Source of the DNA: an uncultured Atopobiaceae bacterium
GTDB taxonomy: Bacteria > Actinomycetota > Coriobacteriia > Coriobacteriales > Atopobiaceae
Reading direction: 5' to 3'
NCBI GenBank assembly: GCA_944321515.1
Contig: CALULO010000010.1
Span: 1 to 58,429 of the forward strand
DNA length: 58,429 bases
The position numbers and the translations under genes are program-made. The notes under the pieces were generated by a model. The model ran no database searches and was not told the DNA's origin. It worked only from the letters and a program-made list of their open reading frames with translations. Shown here piece after piece: positions 16,195 through 24,843 of this stretch (positions within the stretch are counted from its first letter, which is position 1; the number at the start of each line of letters is the position of its first letter).

Positions 16195-17160
16195 CTACAC
16201 CGTCCTAATGCGCGGGTTGATCAGGAGATAGAGCATGTCAACCACGATGTTGATGATGACGAAGGCCAGTGCCACCACCACGACGACGCCCTGGACGAGC
16301 ATGACCTCGCCACCGGTGATGCCCTGCTGGATGAGGGTGCCCATGCCGGGGAGGGCGAAGATGACCTCGATGACGACGGCGCCTCCCATGAGGTAGCCGA
16401 TCTTGAGGCCGAGCGTGGTGACCGGGGTGATGAGGGCGTTGCGCAGCACGTTCTTGGCAATGACCACGTTCTCGGGGATGCCGCTGCCACGGGCCGTCTG
16501 GACGTAGTCCTTGTCAAGCTCCTCGACCATGGCCGTGCGCACGATTCGCGTCATCTGGCCGATGACCGGGAAGGCCAGGGCTATGGCGGGCATGATCATG
16601 CGCCCGAAGTAGCCCGCGGGATTGGTGAAGAGGTTGGGCAGCGCACCCGAGGACGGGAAGACGCGCGTGAGACCCGCCATGGTGACCGCGAGGATGAGCA
16701 GCACCGCCAGCCAGAAGGACGGGGTCGCGATTCCTGCGATGGATATCACTCGTATCACCTGGTCAGGCCATTTGTCTCGGTATAGGGCCGATATGACGCC
16801 GAGCGTGAACGATATCACGGCGGCTATGATCAGGCCGAAGAAGGTGAGCTGCATCGTGACGGGCAGGGCCGAGGCGATGGCGGTTGACACCGGGGCCTGG
16901 CGGCTGCCGTAGGTTCCGAGGTCGCCCTGGACGAGGCCGCCGATGTAGCTGACGTAGCGGACGGGCCACGGGTCGTTCATGCCGTGCTCTTCCATGTACT
17001 CTTCAACGGCCTCCGGGGCCGCACCCTCGCCGAGGACGGTGCGGGCCGGGATGGAGGGGTCCGTGAACGACATGAGGAAGAACACGAGCAGGGTGACCCC
17101 CAAGGCCATGATCGGTAGCGCTATGATGCGCCGGCCGATGAGGCGCAGAAGGTTGTTCAT
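16195..17160 (-). CDS. Dpp/Opp-type ABC permease (DppB-like)
   Basis: A 321-aa integral membrane protein with about six helices and the DppB hallmarks: an N-terminal RRIIALP segment, a large loop with the APVSTAI region, the EAA motif EELDKDYVQTARGSGIPE, and the C-terminal IEVIFALPGMGTL. It forms the channel with the permease domain of the downstream fusion. Two hairpins lie between it and the binding-protein gene, a common way to keep the binding protein in excess. Confidence 0.93.
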   Translation of the reverse strand: MNNLLRLIGRRIIALPIMALGVTLLVFFLMSFTDPSIPARTVLGEGAAPEAVEEYMEEHGMNDPWPVRYVSYIGGLVQGDLGTYGSRQAPVSTAIASALPVTMQLTFFGLIIAAVISFTLGVISALYRDKWPDQVIRVISIAGIATPSFWLAVLLILAVTMAGLTRVFPSSGALPNLFTNPAGYFGRMIMPAIALAFPVIGQMTRIVRTAMVEELDKDYVQTARGSGIPENVVIAKNVLRNALITPVTTLGLKIGYLMGGAVVIEVIFALPGMGTLIQQGITGGEVMLVQGVVVVVALAFVIINIVVDMLYLLINPRIRTV

Positions 17161-17191
17161 ACCCTCTCCTCTCTCTTGCCTTTCAAATAAC

Positions 17192-17278
17192 GAGGGACCC
17201 GGGCCGTGAGCGCCCGAATCCCTCGAACGTCCGAGTCCTAACCCTGTCTCACGCCCGCAGAAGCGGGTGGGTGTGAGA
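17192..17278 (-). other. Two hairpins between binding-protein and permease genes
   Basis: Hairpin 1: GAGGGA...TCCCTC arms with additional CCCGGGC/GCCCG pairing (17192-17224). Hairpin 2: 17247-17258 pairs imperfectly with 17263-17278 across a short loop. Hairpin 2 lies just past the binding-protein stop on the minus strand. They are candidate partial terminators or 3'-end stabilisers. Confidence 0.45.
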
Positions 17279-17288
17279 AGGTGTCAGC

Positions 17289-18887
17289 CTACGCCGTGAC
17301 GGTCTTGCAGCCGAGGAAGTACATGCCCGTGGTGCCGATGCCCTCGAAGCCGTCGATGGCGGTGCCGGACGGGGACGTGGAGGCGTCAGCCCAGGAGGCG
17401 GTCACGGTCTGGACGTGCACGAGCGGGTAGAGGACACAGTTCTCGGCGATGATGTCGTAGCACTGCTTCCAGGTGGCCTGCTGCTCGTCGCCGGTCTGGC
17501 CGAGCGCGGTGGTCATGAGCTCCTGGAGCTGGGCGAACTCAGCGGAGGAGCCCCAGCCGGTACGGGTCTGCTGCCAGACGTTGTTGCCGTACCACCAGTT
17601 GAGGAGCAGGTCCGGGTCAGCGCCCCAGCAGGACGGGTCGCCCGGGGCGATGAGGATGTCGAAGTCGTCGGAGCCGCCGTCGATGGCAGCGTAGGTGGCA
17701 GCCGAGGTCTCCTCGGCGATGCTGGCGTTGAAGCCGAGGGCGGCGAGGTCCTGCTGGACCTGGGTGGCCATCGCGGACGCCTGGGTGTTGTCCGTGCAGC
17801 GAATCTTGAGGTCGCCCGGGGTCACGCCGGCCTCGCTGAGCAGGGACTTGGCCTTCTCGGCGTCATAGGTGTAGACGACGGAGGCCTCCTGGTAGTTGGG
17901 GAAGTCCTTGGGGATGTAGGAGGACGCGGTGGCAGCCAGGCCGTTGAAGATGTTGGTGATCATCTGGTCGGTGTTGATGGCGTACATGATCGCCTGGCGG
18001 GCGGTCACGTTGTCCCACGGGGCCTTGGCGGTGTTGAACATGATGAAGCGGGTGCCGAAGCCCTGGACCGTGTCAACCTTGCAGCCGGCGGACTCGATGG
18101 TGTCGATGGCGTCAGCGGTGACCGACTCCATGACGAGCGTGGTGCCCTGCTGCTGGGCGGTCATGCGCGCGGTGGCGTCCGTGAGGATGTCGTAGTGAAG
18201 CTGGGAGTCCTCGGCCGCGAGCGAGCCGTTGTAGTTGGGGTTGGGGACGAGGTCGACGGTGTTGTCCGTGATGGCGTCGTACATCCAGGGGCCGGAGCCG
18301 ACCGGGGTGTCGGCGAGCTCGTCGTCGGTGGTGCCGGCAGGGAACACGCGGACGAGGGCCAGGCGCTCCTTGAGCAGCGAGAAGTTCGCGATGGCGGTGG
18401 TGACGGTGATGGTGGCGTCGTCGGTGGCCTCGAGCGAGTCGATCGGGGTCAGGAACGCGGCGTAGGTGGCGTTGGCCTTGGTGCGGTCGAAGGACTCGAC
18501 GACGTCGGCGGCGGTCACGGCGTTGCCGTTGGAGAACGTGGCGCCCTCGCGCAGGGTGATGGTGAAGTGCGTGTCATCGACCTGCTCCGGGTCGCCGGTG
18601 GCGAGCTCGGGGAAGGTGCTGTAGTCGTGCGGGTCGGTGCCGTAGAGGCCCTCGAGGACGTGCCAGTTGGCGCCGAGGCAGAAAGCGGACGAGGTGGACG
18701 TGGGGTTGTAGTCAGACGGGGCGTACGCGGAGCCGACGGAGATGGTGCCGCCCGCGGCGGAGGTGCCGTCGCCGCCGTCCGTCGTAGTGGTCTCACCACC
18801 ACAAGCAGCGAGGCCGAGCGCACTGGCCGCCGCGGCACCGCCAAGGAACGTACGGCGAGACACGGCGCTGTTCATGAGCTTCTTCAT
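17289..18887 (-). CDS. Tat-type lipoprotein solute-binding protein of the nan ABC importer
   Basis: A 532-aa family 5 (Dpp/Opp) substrate-binding protein. The N-terminus has a twin-arginine motif (SRRTFLGG) and a lipobox (LAAC, Cys about 29), followed by a Gly/Thr/Asp-rich tether. The mature part has the usual extended-ligand fold, with FTITLREGATFSNG. It should be folded before export and anchored outside the membrane, delivering ligand to the permeases. The start at 18887 follows AAGGAAGAG; a longer reading is rejected. It is the first gene of the nan operon, directly behind a strong promoter. Sialic acid (or 2,7-anhydro-Neu5Ac) as ligand is an inference from the operon. Confidence 0.88.
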   Translation of the reverse strand: MKKLMNSAVSRRTFLGGAAAASALGLAACGGETTTTDGGDGTSAAGGTISVGSAYAPSDYNPTSTSSAFCLGANWHVLEGLYGTDPHDYSTFPELATGDPEQVDDTHFTITLREGATFSNGNAVTAADVVESFDRTKANATYAAFLTPIDSLEATDDATITVTTAIANFSLLKERLALVRVFPAGTTDDELADTPVGSGPWMYDAITDNTVDLVPNPNYNGSLAAEDSQLHYDILTDATARMTAQQQGTTLVMESVTADAIDTIESAGCKVDTVQGFGTRFIMFNTAKAPWDNVTARQAIMYAINTDQMITNIFNGLAATASSYIPKDFPNYQEASVVYTYDAEKAKSLLSEAGVTPGDLKIRCTDNTQASAMATQVQQDLAALGFNASIAEETSAATYAAIDGGSDDFDILIAPGDPSCWGADPDLLLNWWYGNNVWQQTRTGWGSSAEFAQLQELMTTALGQTGDEQQATWKQCYDIIAENCVLYPLVHVQTVTASWADASTSPSGTAIDGFEGIGTTGMYFLGCKTVTA

Positions 18888-19009
18888 AGTCTCTTCCTTT
18901 TCTCCTCCTACGACCGCCGCTGATTCGGTGGTCGCCCTTTCCTCGTCTACCGTACGGGACAAGGGCGCGGACCCTCGACCGGAAACTGGCAGACGGCATG
19001 AACGAGTAC

Positions 19010-19131
19010 CCCAGACGGTTAACAGGAGGTAAACTGAGGCCTCACTGGTATGCCTTTGCCCGGCGTTTACTCGCTCCCTTTTTATATAGAGAGTCATTGT
19101 GTTACGTTCAATGCGTGCCAGTTAACGGTTG
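19010..19131 (-). promoter_or_regulatory. Paired GTTAAC sites flanking the nan promoter
   Basis: The hexamer GTTAAC occurs at 19121-19126 (just upstream of the -35) and at 19018-19023 (downstream of the start site), with related GTTAAT at 19142-19147. The two GTTAAC sites lie 103 bp apart. They could be operators for a repressor acting by looping; no regulator gene is present in the cluster. Confidence 0.35.
19083..19111 (-). promoter_or_regulatory. Promoter of the nan transport/catabolism operon
   Basis: Minus strand: -35 TTGAAC (19111-19106), 17-nt spacer, -10 TATATA (19088-19083), in an AT-rich stretch that contrasts with its surroundings. It implies a 5' leader of about 190 nt before the binding-protein gene. 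Confidence 0.78.
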
Positions 19132-19132
19132 G

Positions 19133-21097
19133 TCACGTCCTGTTAATACTTATTTCCTGCAGCTCATTTTCAGGTACTGGTATCTTCTCTGAGACCCTTA
19201 GCGTCTCCCAGACTGCGCGCGCCACGTCCTCGGGCACCCCCGGCGTGGCGGCGATCTCCTCGACGCTTGCCGCGCGCAGGCGCTTGATGGAGCCGAAGCG
19301 TCTCTTGAGCGCCTTCTTGCGCTTGGGGCCAACCCCCGGCACGTCGTCGAGCACCGAGGCGGTCATGGCCTTGTCGCGCAGCTCCCGGTGGAAGGTGATG
19401 GCGAAGCGGTGAGACTCGTCACGGACCTGCTTGATGAGGTAGAGCGAGGGAGACCCGGAGGGCAGCACCACCGGCGTCTCGTCCCAGGGGACGAAGATCT
19501 CCTCGTCGGACTTGGCCAGGCCGCAGACCGGGATGTCAAGACCGAGCTCGGCGAGCTGCTCCATGGCCGCCGTGAGCTGCGGCTTGCCGCCGTCCACCAC
19601 CAGCAGGTCCGGGCGAGCGCCGAAGCGCTCGTCGGCCATGCGCTCCGGGGAGTAGCGACGCCCCAGCACCTCGGACATGGAGACGAAGTCGTTGGCCTCG
19701 GTGAGCGGCGTGCGGATCTTGAAGCGGCGATACTGGGACTTGTCAGGCCGCCCGTTGGTGAAGACCACCATGGAGGCGACCGTGAAGTGGCCGTGCAGCG
19801 TGGAGATGTCGAAGCACTCTATGCGCATCGGCGGTGCGTCCAGCGCGAGGGCGCTCTCGAGCTGCAGGAGCGCCTTGTTCGTGCGGTCGTCCGCGTAGCC
19901 GGTGCGCACCATGTAGCGCATGAGCGCGTGACGCGCGTTGGCGGCCGCCATGTCGAGCAGGTGGTGCTTCTCGCCGCGCTGCGGGCGGTGCAGGCGGACG
20001 TTGTGGCCGCGCTTCTCCGCGAGCCAGCCGGCTATGACGTCGGCGTCGGCGAGCTCCACGTCAAGGTCCACCTCGGACGGGATGTCGGCCGTCTCGTCGT
20101 AGTAGCGCTTGACGAAGCCGGAGACGAGCTCCTCCTCGGGCACGTCGAGGCCCTTGTCCAGCACGAACTCCACCGAGCGGACCGTGCGGCCCTCGCGCAC
20201 CACGAAGACGCAGGCGCAGCTGATGGTCTCCTCCCGGTAGAAGCCGATGAGGTCGAGGCTCACGCTGGACGAGAAGACCACCTGCTGGCGGTCGTCCAGC
20301 GCGTCGAGGGTCTCCAGGCGCGCCTTGATGCGCCCGGCACGCTCGAAGTCGAGGTCGGCCGCCGCGGCGCGCATCTGGTCGGTGAGCTCGCCGACGATCT
20401 CGGAGCGGTGCCCCTGGAGGAAGCGCTCGACCTGGTCCACGTGGCGCGCGTACTCCACGGTGTCGATCATGCCGGCGCAGACGCCCGGGCCGCGGCCGAC
20501 GTGGTAGTCGAAGCAGGGCCGGCAGCGCTTGGCCAAAAGCATGTTGGCCACGGCGGCCTGGTCGGGCTCGCGCTCGAGCAGGCGGCGGGCGCGCTTCCAC
20601 TCCGCGCAGCTGGCCATGCAGATGGGAACCACCTTGCGCAGGGTGTCGATGGTCTCGCGCGCGGCCTTGGCGTCGGTGTAGGGGCCGAAGTAGCGGGTGC
20701 CCTTCCTGTGCTTCTCGCGCGTGTACTTGATGGCCGGGAAGACGTCGGACTCCGTGATGGCGATGAACGGGTAGGACTTGTCGTCCTTGTAATCCACGTT
20801 GAAGTAGGGGTGGTACTGCGCGATGAGGTTGCGCTCCAGGACGAGCGCCTCGTGCTCCGAGCCCACGACCACGTAGTCGAAGGAGTCGACCACTTGCATC
20901 ATGAGCGGGATCTTCTCGCGGTCGTCCTGCAGCGTCACGTACTGGCGCATGCGGGCGCGCAGGTTCTTGGCCTTGCCCACGTAGACGACCTCGCCCTGGG
21001 CGTTCTTCCAGAGGTAGCAGCCGGGGTCGGTGGGGACCTGCGCCACCTCGGCGGCGAGCCGGGCCAGGTGCTCGTCTATGTTCCTCTCACTTGGCAT
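19133..21097 (-). CDS. uvrC: Excinuclease ABC subunit C
   Basis: A 654-aa nucleotide excision repair nuclease making the 3' and 5' incisions with UvrB. Domains in order: GIY-YIG nuclease (residues 20-100; GCYLWKN, VVYVGKAKNLRARM), UVR/UvrB-binding motif (about 215-250; DLDFERAGRIKARLE), RNase H-like endonuclease domain (about 390-560; LLVVDGGKPQ), and C-terminal helix-hairpin-helix (VPGVGPKRKKAL, ATPGVPEDVA). No ribosome site precedes the ATG; TATAAT sits six bases before it, so the mRNA is probably leaderless. In many actinobacteria uvrC stands directly before rapZ; here the nan cluster lies between. Confidence 0.96.
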   Translation of the reverse strand: MPSERNIDEHLARLAAEVAQVPTDPGCYLWKNAQGEVVYVGKAKNLRARMRQYVTLQDDREKIPLMMQVVDSFDYVVVGSEHEALVLERNLIAQYHPYFNVDYKDDKSYPFIAITESDVFPAIKYTREKHRKGTRYFGPYTDAKAARETIDTLRKVVPICMASCAEWKRARRLLEREPDQAAVANMLLAKRCRPCFDYHVGRGPGVCAGMIDTVEYARHVDQVERFLQGHRSEIVGELTDQMRAAAADLDFERAGRIKARLETLDALDDRQQVVFSSSVSLDLIGFYREETISCACVFVVREGRTVRSVEFVLDKGLDVPEEELVSGFVKRYYDETADIPSEVDLDVELADADVIAGWLAEKRGHNVRLHRPQRGEKHHLLDMAAANARHALMRYMVRTGYADDRTNKALLQLESALALDAPPMRIECFDISTLHGHFTVASMVVFTNGRPDKSQYRRFKIRTPLTEANDFVSMSEVLGRRYSPERMADERFGARPDLLVVDGGKPQLTAAMEQLAELGLDIPVCGLAKSDEEIFVPWDETPVVLPSGSPSLYLIKQVRDESHRFAITFHRELRDKAMTASVLDDVPGVGPKRKKALKRRFGSIKRLRAASVEEIAATPGVPEDVARAVWETLRVSEKIPVPENELQEISINRT

Positions 21098-21103
21098 GGG
21101 GCC

Positions 21104-21109
21104 ATTATA
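21104..21109 (-). promoter_or_regulatory. -10 element of uvrC, leaderless
   Basis: Perfect TATAAT on the minus strand (21109-21104), followed by six bases (GGCCCC) and the uvrC ATG, which places the start site at or next to the initiator A. No good -35 hexamer is visible. No SD sequence occurs within 15 nt. Confidence 0.6.
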
Positions 21110-21198
21110 GGGCGCGCGGCACCGCGGGACGAGGCGCGGGGGTCACGCCGGTAGGCGGCCCGGGCGCCGAGGCGGGCAGGGTGCCGCGGCGCACCGGC

Positions 21199-22467
21199 TC
21201 AGGCCTGGTCGCCCTTAGGCAGGTACCGCTTGAACTTGGAGACCTGGTGGTAGAAGTTGACGGAGGCCCAGAGCCGCTGGGCGAGCGAGTCGCGCCCGCC
21301 GCGCCAGCTGAGGGCGAAGCTCGCCGTGCCGTTACGATAGGCGGCGAGGATGCGGTCCTTGAGGGCGCCGGCCGGCATGCAGCGCTCGATCACGCGGCGC
21401 GGCACGGCGACGTAGACCCAGTCGGCGGAGGCCTCGACGCGCTCCGGCGTCCGCCCGAGCACCGCGTCCTCGACCTGCACCTGGGCGAAGTTCACGCCGG
21501 CCAGGAGCACGATCCACGAGCTGCGCCCGGGGCGCGCGTTCATCTCGAGGAACTTGTACTCGCCGCTCCGGGCGTCCCACTTGGCGTCGAAGGTGCCCAT
21601 GCCGTGGTAGCCCACGCGCTTGACGAAGCGCGCGGCCGCGGCCTCGAGCTCGGGGTTCTTCTCGCCGGCCATGGCCACGGCGTTGCCGATGGCGCCGGGG
21701 GCGTGGTCCTCGAGGCCCACGTGGCCGCAGACGCAGAAGCTCACGTCCGAGTGCTCGTCCGCGTAGAGGTAGACGGCGTGCATGTGGGAGTCCCCGCCGC
21801 CCACGTACTCCTGCACGATGAGGCTCTCGTCGTAGCACGAGCGCTTGAGCGCGTCGAAGATGCGCCGCAGCTCGGCAGGCTCGTCGACGTAGAAGACCTT
21901 CTTCTTGCCCTCGAACTCGGCGTAGTGGTAGGCGGCCGAGTTGGAGGGCTTGGCGACGAGCGGGTAGGTGAAGCCGGAGTCGTCCGCCTCCGCAGAGGGG
22001 TCCGAGCAGTCGAGGAAGCGCGTCCTGGGGTAGGCCACGCCCACCTCGTCGCAGACGCGGTAGAAGTTTTCCTTCTGCGTCACGAGGTCGAGCACGGCAA
22101 AGTCAACGACCGGCGTGTAGAACCAGCGCTCGAGCTCCGCCTTGTGCTGGGAGACGATGCGCGCGTAGAAGTCGCCGCAGGTCACGAGGAACGGGACGCT
22201 CCCGGCCTCGCAGAGCTCCTCGCCCATCTCGCGCAGGGTGGCGAGAAGGACCTCGGGCTCGTCGATGCCCTCCACCACGCGGTAGTCGGCGAAGCGCGTG
22301 CGCGAGATTGACTTGACGTCGAAGCTCGCGCAGATGATCGGGCGCGCCCCGTAGGCCTCGCGGAAGGCGCGGACGTAGGCGTACGCCGAGTAGTCGGCCC
22401 CCAGGATGACGGGCTGGATAACGGACGCAAGGTCCCTCTCGGTGACGTTTTCCGGTCTTGAGGCCAT
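21199..22467 (-). CDS. ATP-grasp ligase resembling D-aspartate ligase
   Basis: A 422-aa ATP-grasp protein. The N-terminal pre-ATP-grasp domain includes PVILGADYSAYAYVRAF, the central region has PLVAKPSNSAAYHY and FEGKKKVF, and the metal/ATP site is in GTFDAKWD...YKFLEMNARPGRSSW. Overall layout and motifs resemble the Enterococcus faecium D-aspartate ligase, which adds D-Asp to the peptidoglycan stem lysine. Atopobiaceae are reported to have D-Asp-containing crosslinks, which would fit. It lies 18 nt after hisE in an apparent hisI-hisE operon, an unexpected place for a wall enzyme. Other carboxylate-amine ligase activities are possible. The start has AGGAG. Confidence 0.68.
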   Translation of the reverse strand: MASRPENVTERDLASVIQPVILGADYSAYAYVRAFREAYGARPIICASFDVKSISRTRFADYRVVEGIDEPEVLLATLREMGEELCEAGSVPFLVTCGDFYARIVSQHKAELERWFYTPVVDFAVLDLVTQKENFYRVCDEVGVAYPRTRFLDCSDPSAEADDSGFTYPLVAKPSNSAAYHYAEFEGKKKVFYVDEPAELRRIFDALKRSCYDESLIVQEYVGGGDSHMHAVYLYADEHSDVSFCVCGHVGLEDHAPGAIGNAVAMAGEKNPELEAAAARFVKRVGYHGMGTFDAKWDARSGEYKFLEMNARPGRSSWIVLLAGVNFAQVQVEDAVLGRTPERVEASADWVYVAVPRRVIERCMPAGALKDRILAAYRNGTASFALSWRGGRDSLAQRLWASVNFYHQVSKFKRYLPKGDQA

Positions 22468-22485
22468 GCGGCTCCTATCTACGAA

Positions 22486-22803
22486 CTACCTGTGCCGTGC
22501 GTCGAGCTCGCCCGCGAGCTCCTCCATGGACACACCATAGCGCTCCAACGTGACGAGAAGATGATAAACAAGGTCGGCCGCCTCGTAGCGGATGTGGTCG
22601 TGGTCGTTGTCCTTGCAGGCCAGCGCGACCTCGGTGGCCTCCTCGGTCACCTTCTTGAGCAGGGTGTCCACCGGGCCCTGAAGCAGGCGGGCGGTGTAGG
22701 ACTGCTCCGGCGAGGCGTCGCGGCGACCGTGAATGACGGCGGCGAGCCCGCCGAGCGTCTCGCCGATGTCGCCGTCCTGGACGTTTGCGGTTCTCTCCCC
22801 CAT
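22486..22803 (-). CDS. hisE: Phosphoribosyl-ATP pyrophosphatase
   Basis: A 105-aa all-helical enzyme of the MazG-like fold, second step of histidine synthesis. Motifs: SYTARLLQGPVDTLLKKVTE and the metal-binding EEATEV and YEAADLVYH. Here it is a separate protein rather than fused to HisI. The start has AAGGAGG. It follows hisI by 38 nt and precedes the ATP-grasp gene. Confidence 0.95.
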   Translation of the reverse strand: MGERTANVQDGDIGETLGGLAAVIHGRRDASPEQSYTARLLQGPVDTLLKKVTEEATEVALACKDNDHDHIRYEAADLVYHLLVTLERYGVSMEELAGELDARHR

Positions 22804-22841
22804 GGGTCCTCCTTAGGCACGGTTGCCGGGACGAGCCGGCC

Positions 22842-23243
22842 TCACGCGAGCTCGCGGTAGAAGCAGCTGCGGTGGCCGGTGTGGCAGGCAGGCCCGGGCG
22901 AGTCCACGACCACGAGCAGCGTGTCCGCGTCGCAGTCCACGAGCACGCGACGCACGCTCTGCACGTTGCCGCTGGTGGCGCCCTTGTTCCAGAGCTCCTG
23001 CCTGCTGCGGCTCCAGAACCACGTGGTGCCGGTCTCGAGCGTGAGGCGCAGGGACTCCTCGCTCATCCACGCCACCATGAGCACCTCGCCGGTGCCCTCC
23101 TGCTGGACCACGCACGGCACGAGGCCGCGCTCGTCAAGGCGGACGCCCGCGAAGGCGAGCGTCACGGGCTCGAGCGGCTCGCCGGCGTAGGCGGGTCGGG
23201 ATGCGCCGAGCGCGCAGGTATAATCGTCGGGGCTCTTGGACAT
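22842..23243 (-). CDS. hisI: Phosphoribosyl-AMP cyclohydrolase
   Basis: A 133-aa enzyme opening the adenine ring, third step of histidine synthesis. Conserved segments are [33 protein letters not shown], the metal-binding DCDADT, and the C-terminal [11 protein letters not shown]. The start at 23243 follows GAGGAGG; a far upstream in-frame extension is rejected. It is the first gene of the detached hisI-hisE part, with its own -10 element at 23264-23269. Confidence 0.95.
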   Translation of the reverse strand: MSKSPDDYTCALGASRPAYAGEPLEPVTLAFAGVRLDERGLVPCVVQQEGTGEVLMVAWMSEESLRLTLETGTTWFWSRSRQELWNKGATSGNVQSVRRVLVDCDADTLLVVVDSPGPACHTGHRSCFYRELA

Positions 23244-23263
23244 GATGCCTCCTCTCGCGTGCC

Positions 23264-23269
23264 AGTGTA
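23264..23269 (-). promoter_or_regulatory. -10 element of hisI
   Basis: Minus-strand TACACT (23269-23264), 20 nt before the hisI ATG, with no convincing -35. The hexamer is identical to those before gap, uvrA and uvrB. It implies independent transcription of hisI-hisE, divergent from the flavoprotein gene at 23296. Confidence 0.4.
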
Positions 23270-23295
23270 GCGCGCCGCAGTGAAGGGAAGGACCT

Positions 23296-24843
23296 ATGCT
23301 CGACGCGCGTAACAATGACGTATTCGACGTCCTCGTGGTGGGTACGGGCATCGCGGGCTGCGAGGCCGCGCTCGCTGCGGCCGGTCGGGGGGCGCGCGTG
23401 GCGCTCGCGAGCGCGGGCCCCACGTTCTCCGGATCGAGCTTCTTCGGGGGCACCTGGGGCCTCGGCCTCGTGGGACCGGACGGCGAGAAGGACGAGGACG
23501 ACCTCGTGGGCGCGATCTGCGAGGTGGGGCGCGGCGTGGCGTTGCCAGAGCTCGCGCGGGCGCTCGTGCGCGGAATCGCTCCTGCGGTGGGGCGCCTCGA
23601 GGCACGCGGCGTGGAGCTCCTTGGCGCGGACAACCCGGACGAGCGTGACTTCGTCCCCTGCTTCGACCGCAAGTGCCGGTGCTGGCACGGGATTGGTCGC
23701 GCGTCGTATCGTGCCGCGACGGAGGCGGCGCTCGCACGGGCGGGCGTGACGCCGCTCCCCCGCCACGAGCTGCTCGACCTCGTCGAGAAGGACGGGCGGG
23801 TCTGCGGGGCCGCACTTCACGACGTGCGGTCGGGCACGGCGCGCGTCATGGCAGCCGGGGCCGTCGTGCTCGCGACGGGCGGCTTCGGCGGGCTCTTCTC
23901 GCGCACGCTCACCATGCCCGACGTCATGGGCACCTCGGCCGCGGTGGCGCTGCGCCATGGCGCGCGGCTCGTGAACGCCGAGTTCATCCAGATCATGCCC
24001 GGACTCGTAGAGCCCGTGGGCGGCGTCGTCTTCAACGAGCGGACCTTCCGCTACGCACGGGTCGAGGGCGTGGACGGACCGGGGGCGGGTGCCCTTCTCG
24101 ACGAGCGCGGGGGCCACGGGCCCTTCTCGGCGAGCCTGCCGGATCGGGCGGTCGACCTGGCCGTCTCCGCCGCGGGCCCGCACGGGGCCGCGGTGACCTA
24201 CGACCTCCCGGAGCGTCTGCCCGAGTTCATGCAGACGTACTTCTCCTGGTTCGAGGACGCGTTTGGGAGGAGTCCCGCCGAGGGCGTGCGAATCGCGCCG
24301 TACGCGCACGCCGCCAACGGAGGCATCCTCGTCGACGAGCTCGGCTTCACCGGCGTGCCCGGGCTCTTTGCGTGCGGCGAGGCCACGGGCGGGATGCACG
24401 GGGCAGACCGCATCGGCGGACTCTCGAGCGCAAACGCCCTGGTCTTTGGCCACGCCGCCGGGCGCGCCGCCGCCGACTGCGCAGCCCCCGTCGCGGCTCT
24501 CGACGGCGGGACGGGGCGGCCCCCTCATGCCAGCCCGGACCTGGGCGACCTGAGGCGCGCCATGGACAGGCTCTGCCTACTCGGGCGCACGGACGAGGGG
24601 CTGCGCCAGATGGGCCGCATCCTCGACGAGCTGGACGAGAAGAACGCGCAGGCCAGGTCAGTCCACGCCGCAAACGCGATCCTCTCCGCCCGGGCGCTCG
24701 TGGCCGCGATGCTGGCCCGCACGGAAAGCCGCGGCGCCCACTTTCGCGCGGACTTTCCCCAGGAGGACCCCGCCCAGGCGCGCCCGCTCGTCGTCACGCT
24801 CGACGAAGGCGGCCGCCCCGTGGCCGCTACGCCGTCGGCGTGA
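23296..24843 (+). CDS. FAD-dependent oxidoreductase of the NadB/fumarate reductase family
   Basis: A 515-aa flavoprotein with an N-terminal FAD-binding motif ([15 protein letters not shown]), a long capping domain, the catalytic-site stretch [12 protein letters not shown], and [17 protein letters not shown] near the C-terminal FAD region. The C-terminal helical domain includes [12 protein letters not shown], as in L-aspartate oxidase and SdhA/FrdA flavoproteins. Neither nadA/nadC nor frdB/frdC is nearby, so the substrate is open. It is the only plus-strand gene in this part of the map, inserted between hisI and the rest of the his operon. The start has AAGGGAAGGA. Its end overlaps the convergent anti-sigma gene by 17 nt. 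Confidence 0.82.
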   Translation: MLDARNNDVFDVLVVGTGIAGCEAALAAAGRGARVALASAGPTFSGSSFFGGTWGLGLVGPDGEKDEDDLVGAICEVGRGVALPELARALVRGIAPAVGRLEARGVELLGADNPDERDFVPCFDRKCRCWHGIGRASYRAATEAALARAGVTPLPRHELLDLVEKDGRVCGAALHDVRSGTARVMAAGAVVLATGGFGGLFSRTLTMPDVMGTSAAVALRHGARLVNAEFIQIMPGLVEPVGGVVFNERTFRYARVEGVDGPGAGALLDERGGHGPFSASLPDRAVDLAVSAAGPHGAAVTYDLPERLPEFMQTYFSWFEDAFGRSPAEGVRIAPYAHAANGGILVDELGFTGVPGLFACGEATGGMHGADRIGGLSSANALVFGHAAGRAAADCAAPVAALDGGTGRPPHASPDLGDLRRAMDRLCLLGRTDEGLRQMGRILDELDEKNAQARSVHAANAILSARALVAAMLARTESRGAHFRADFPQEDPAQARPLVVTLDEGGRPVAATPSA

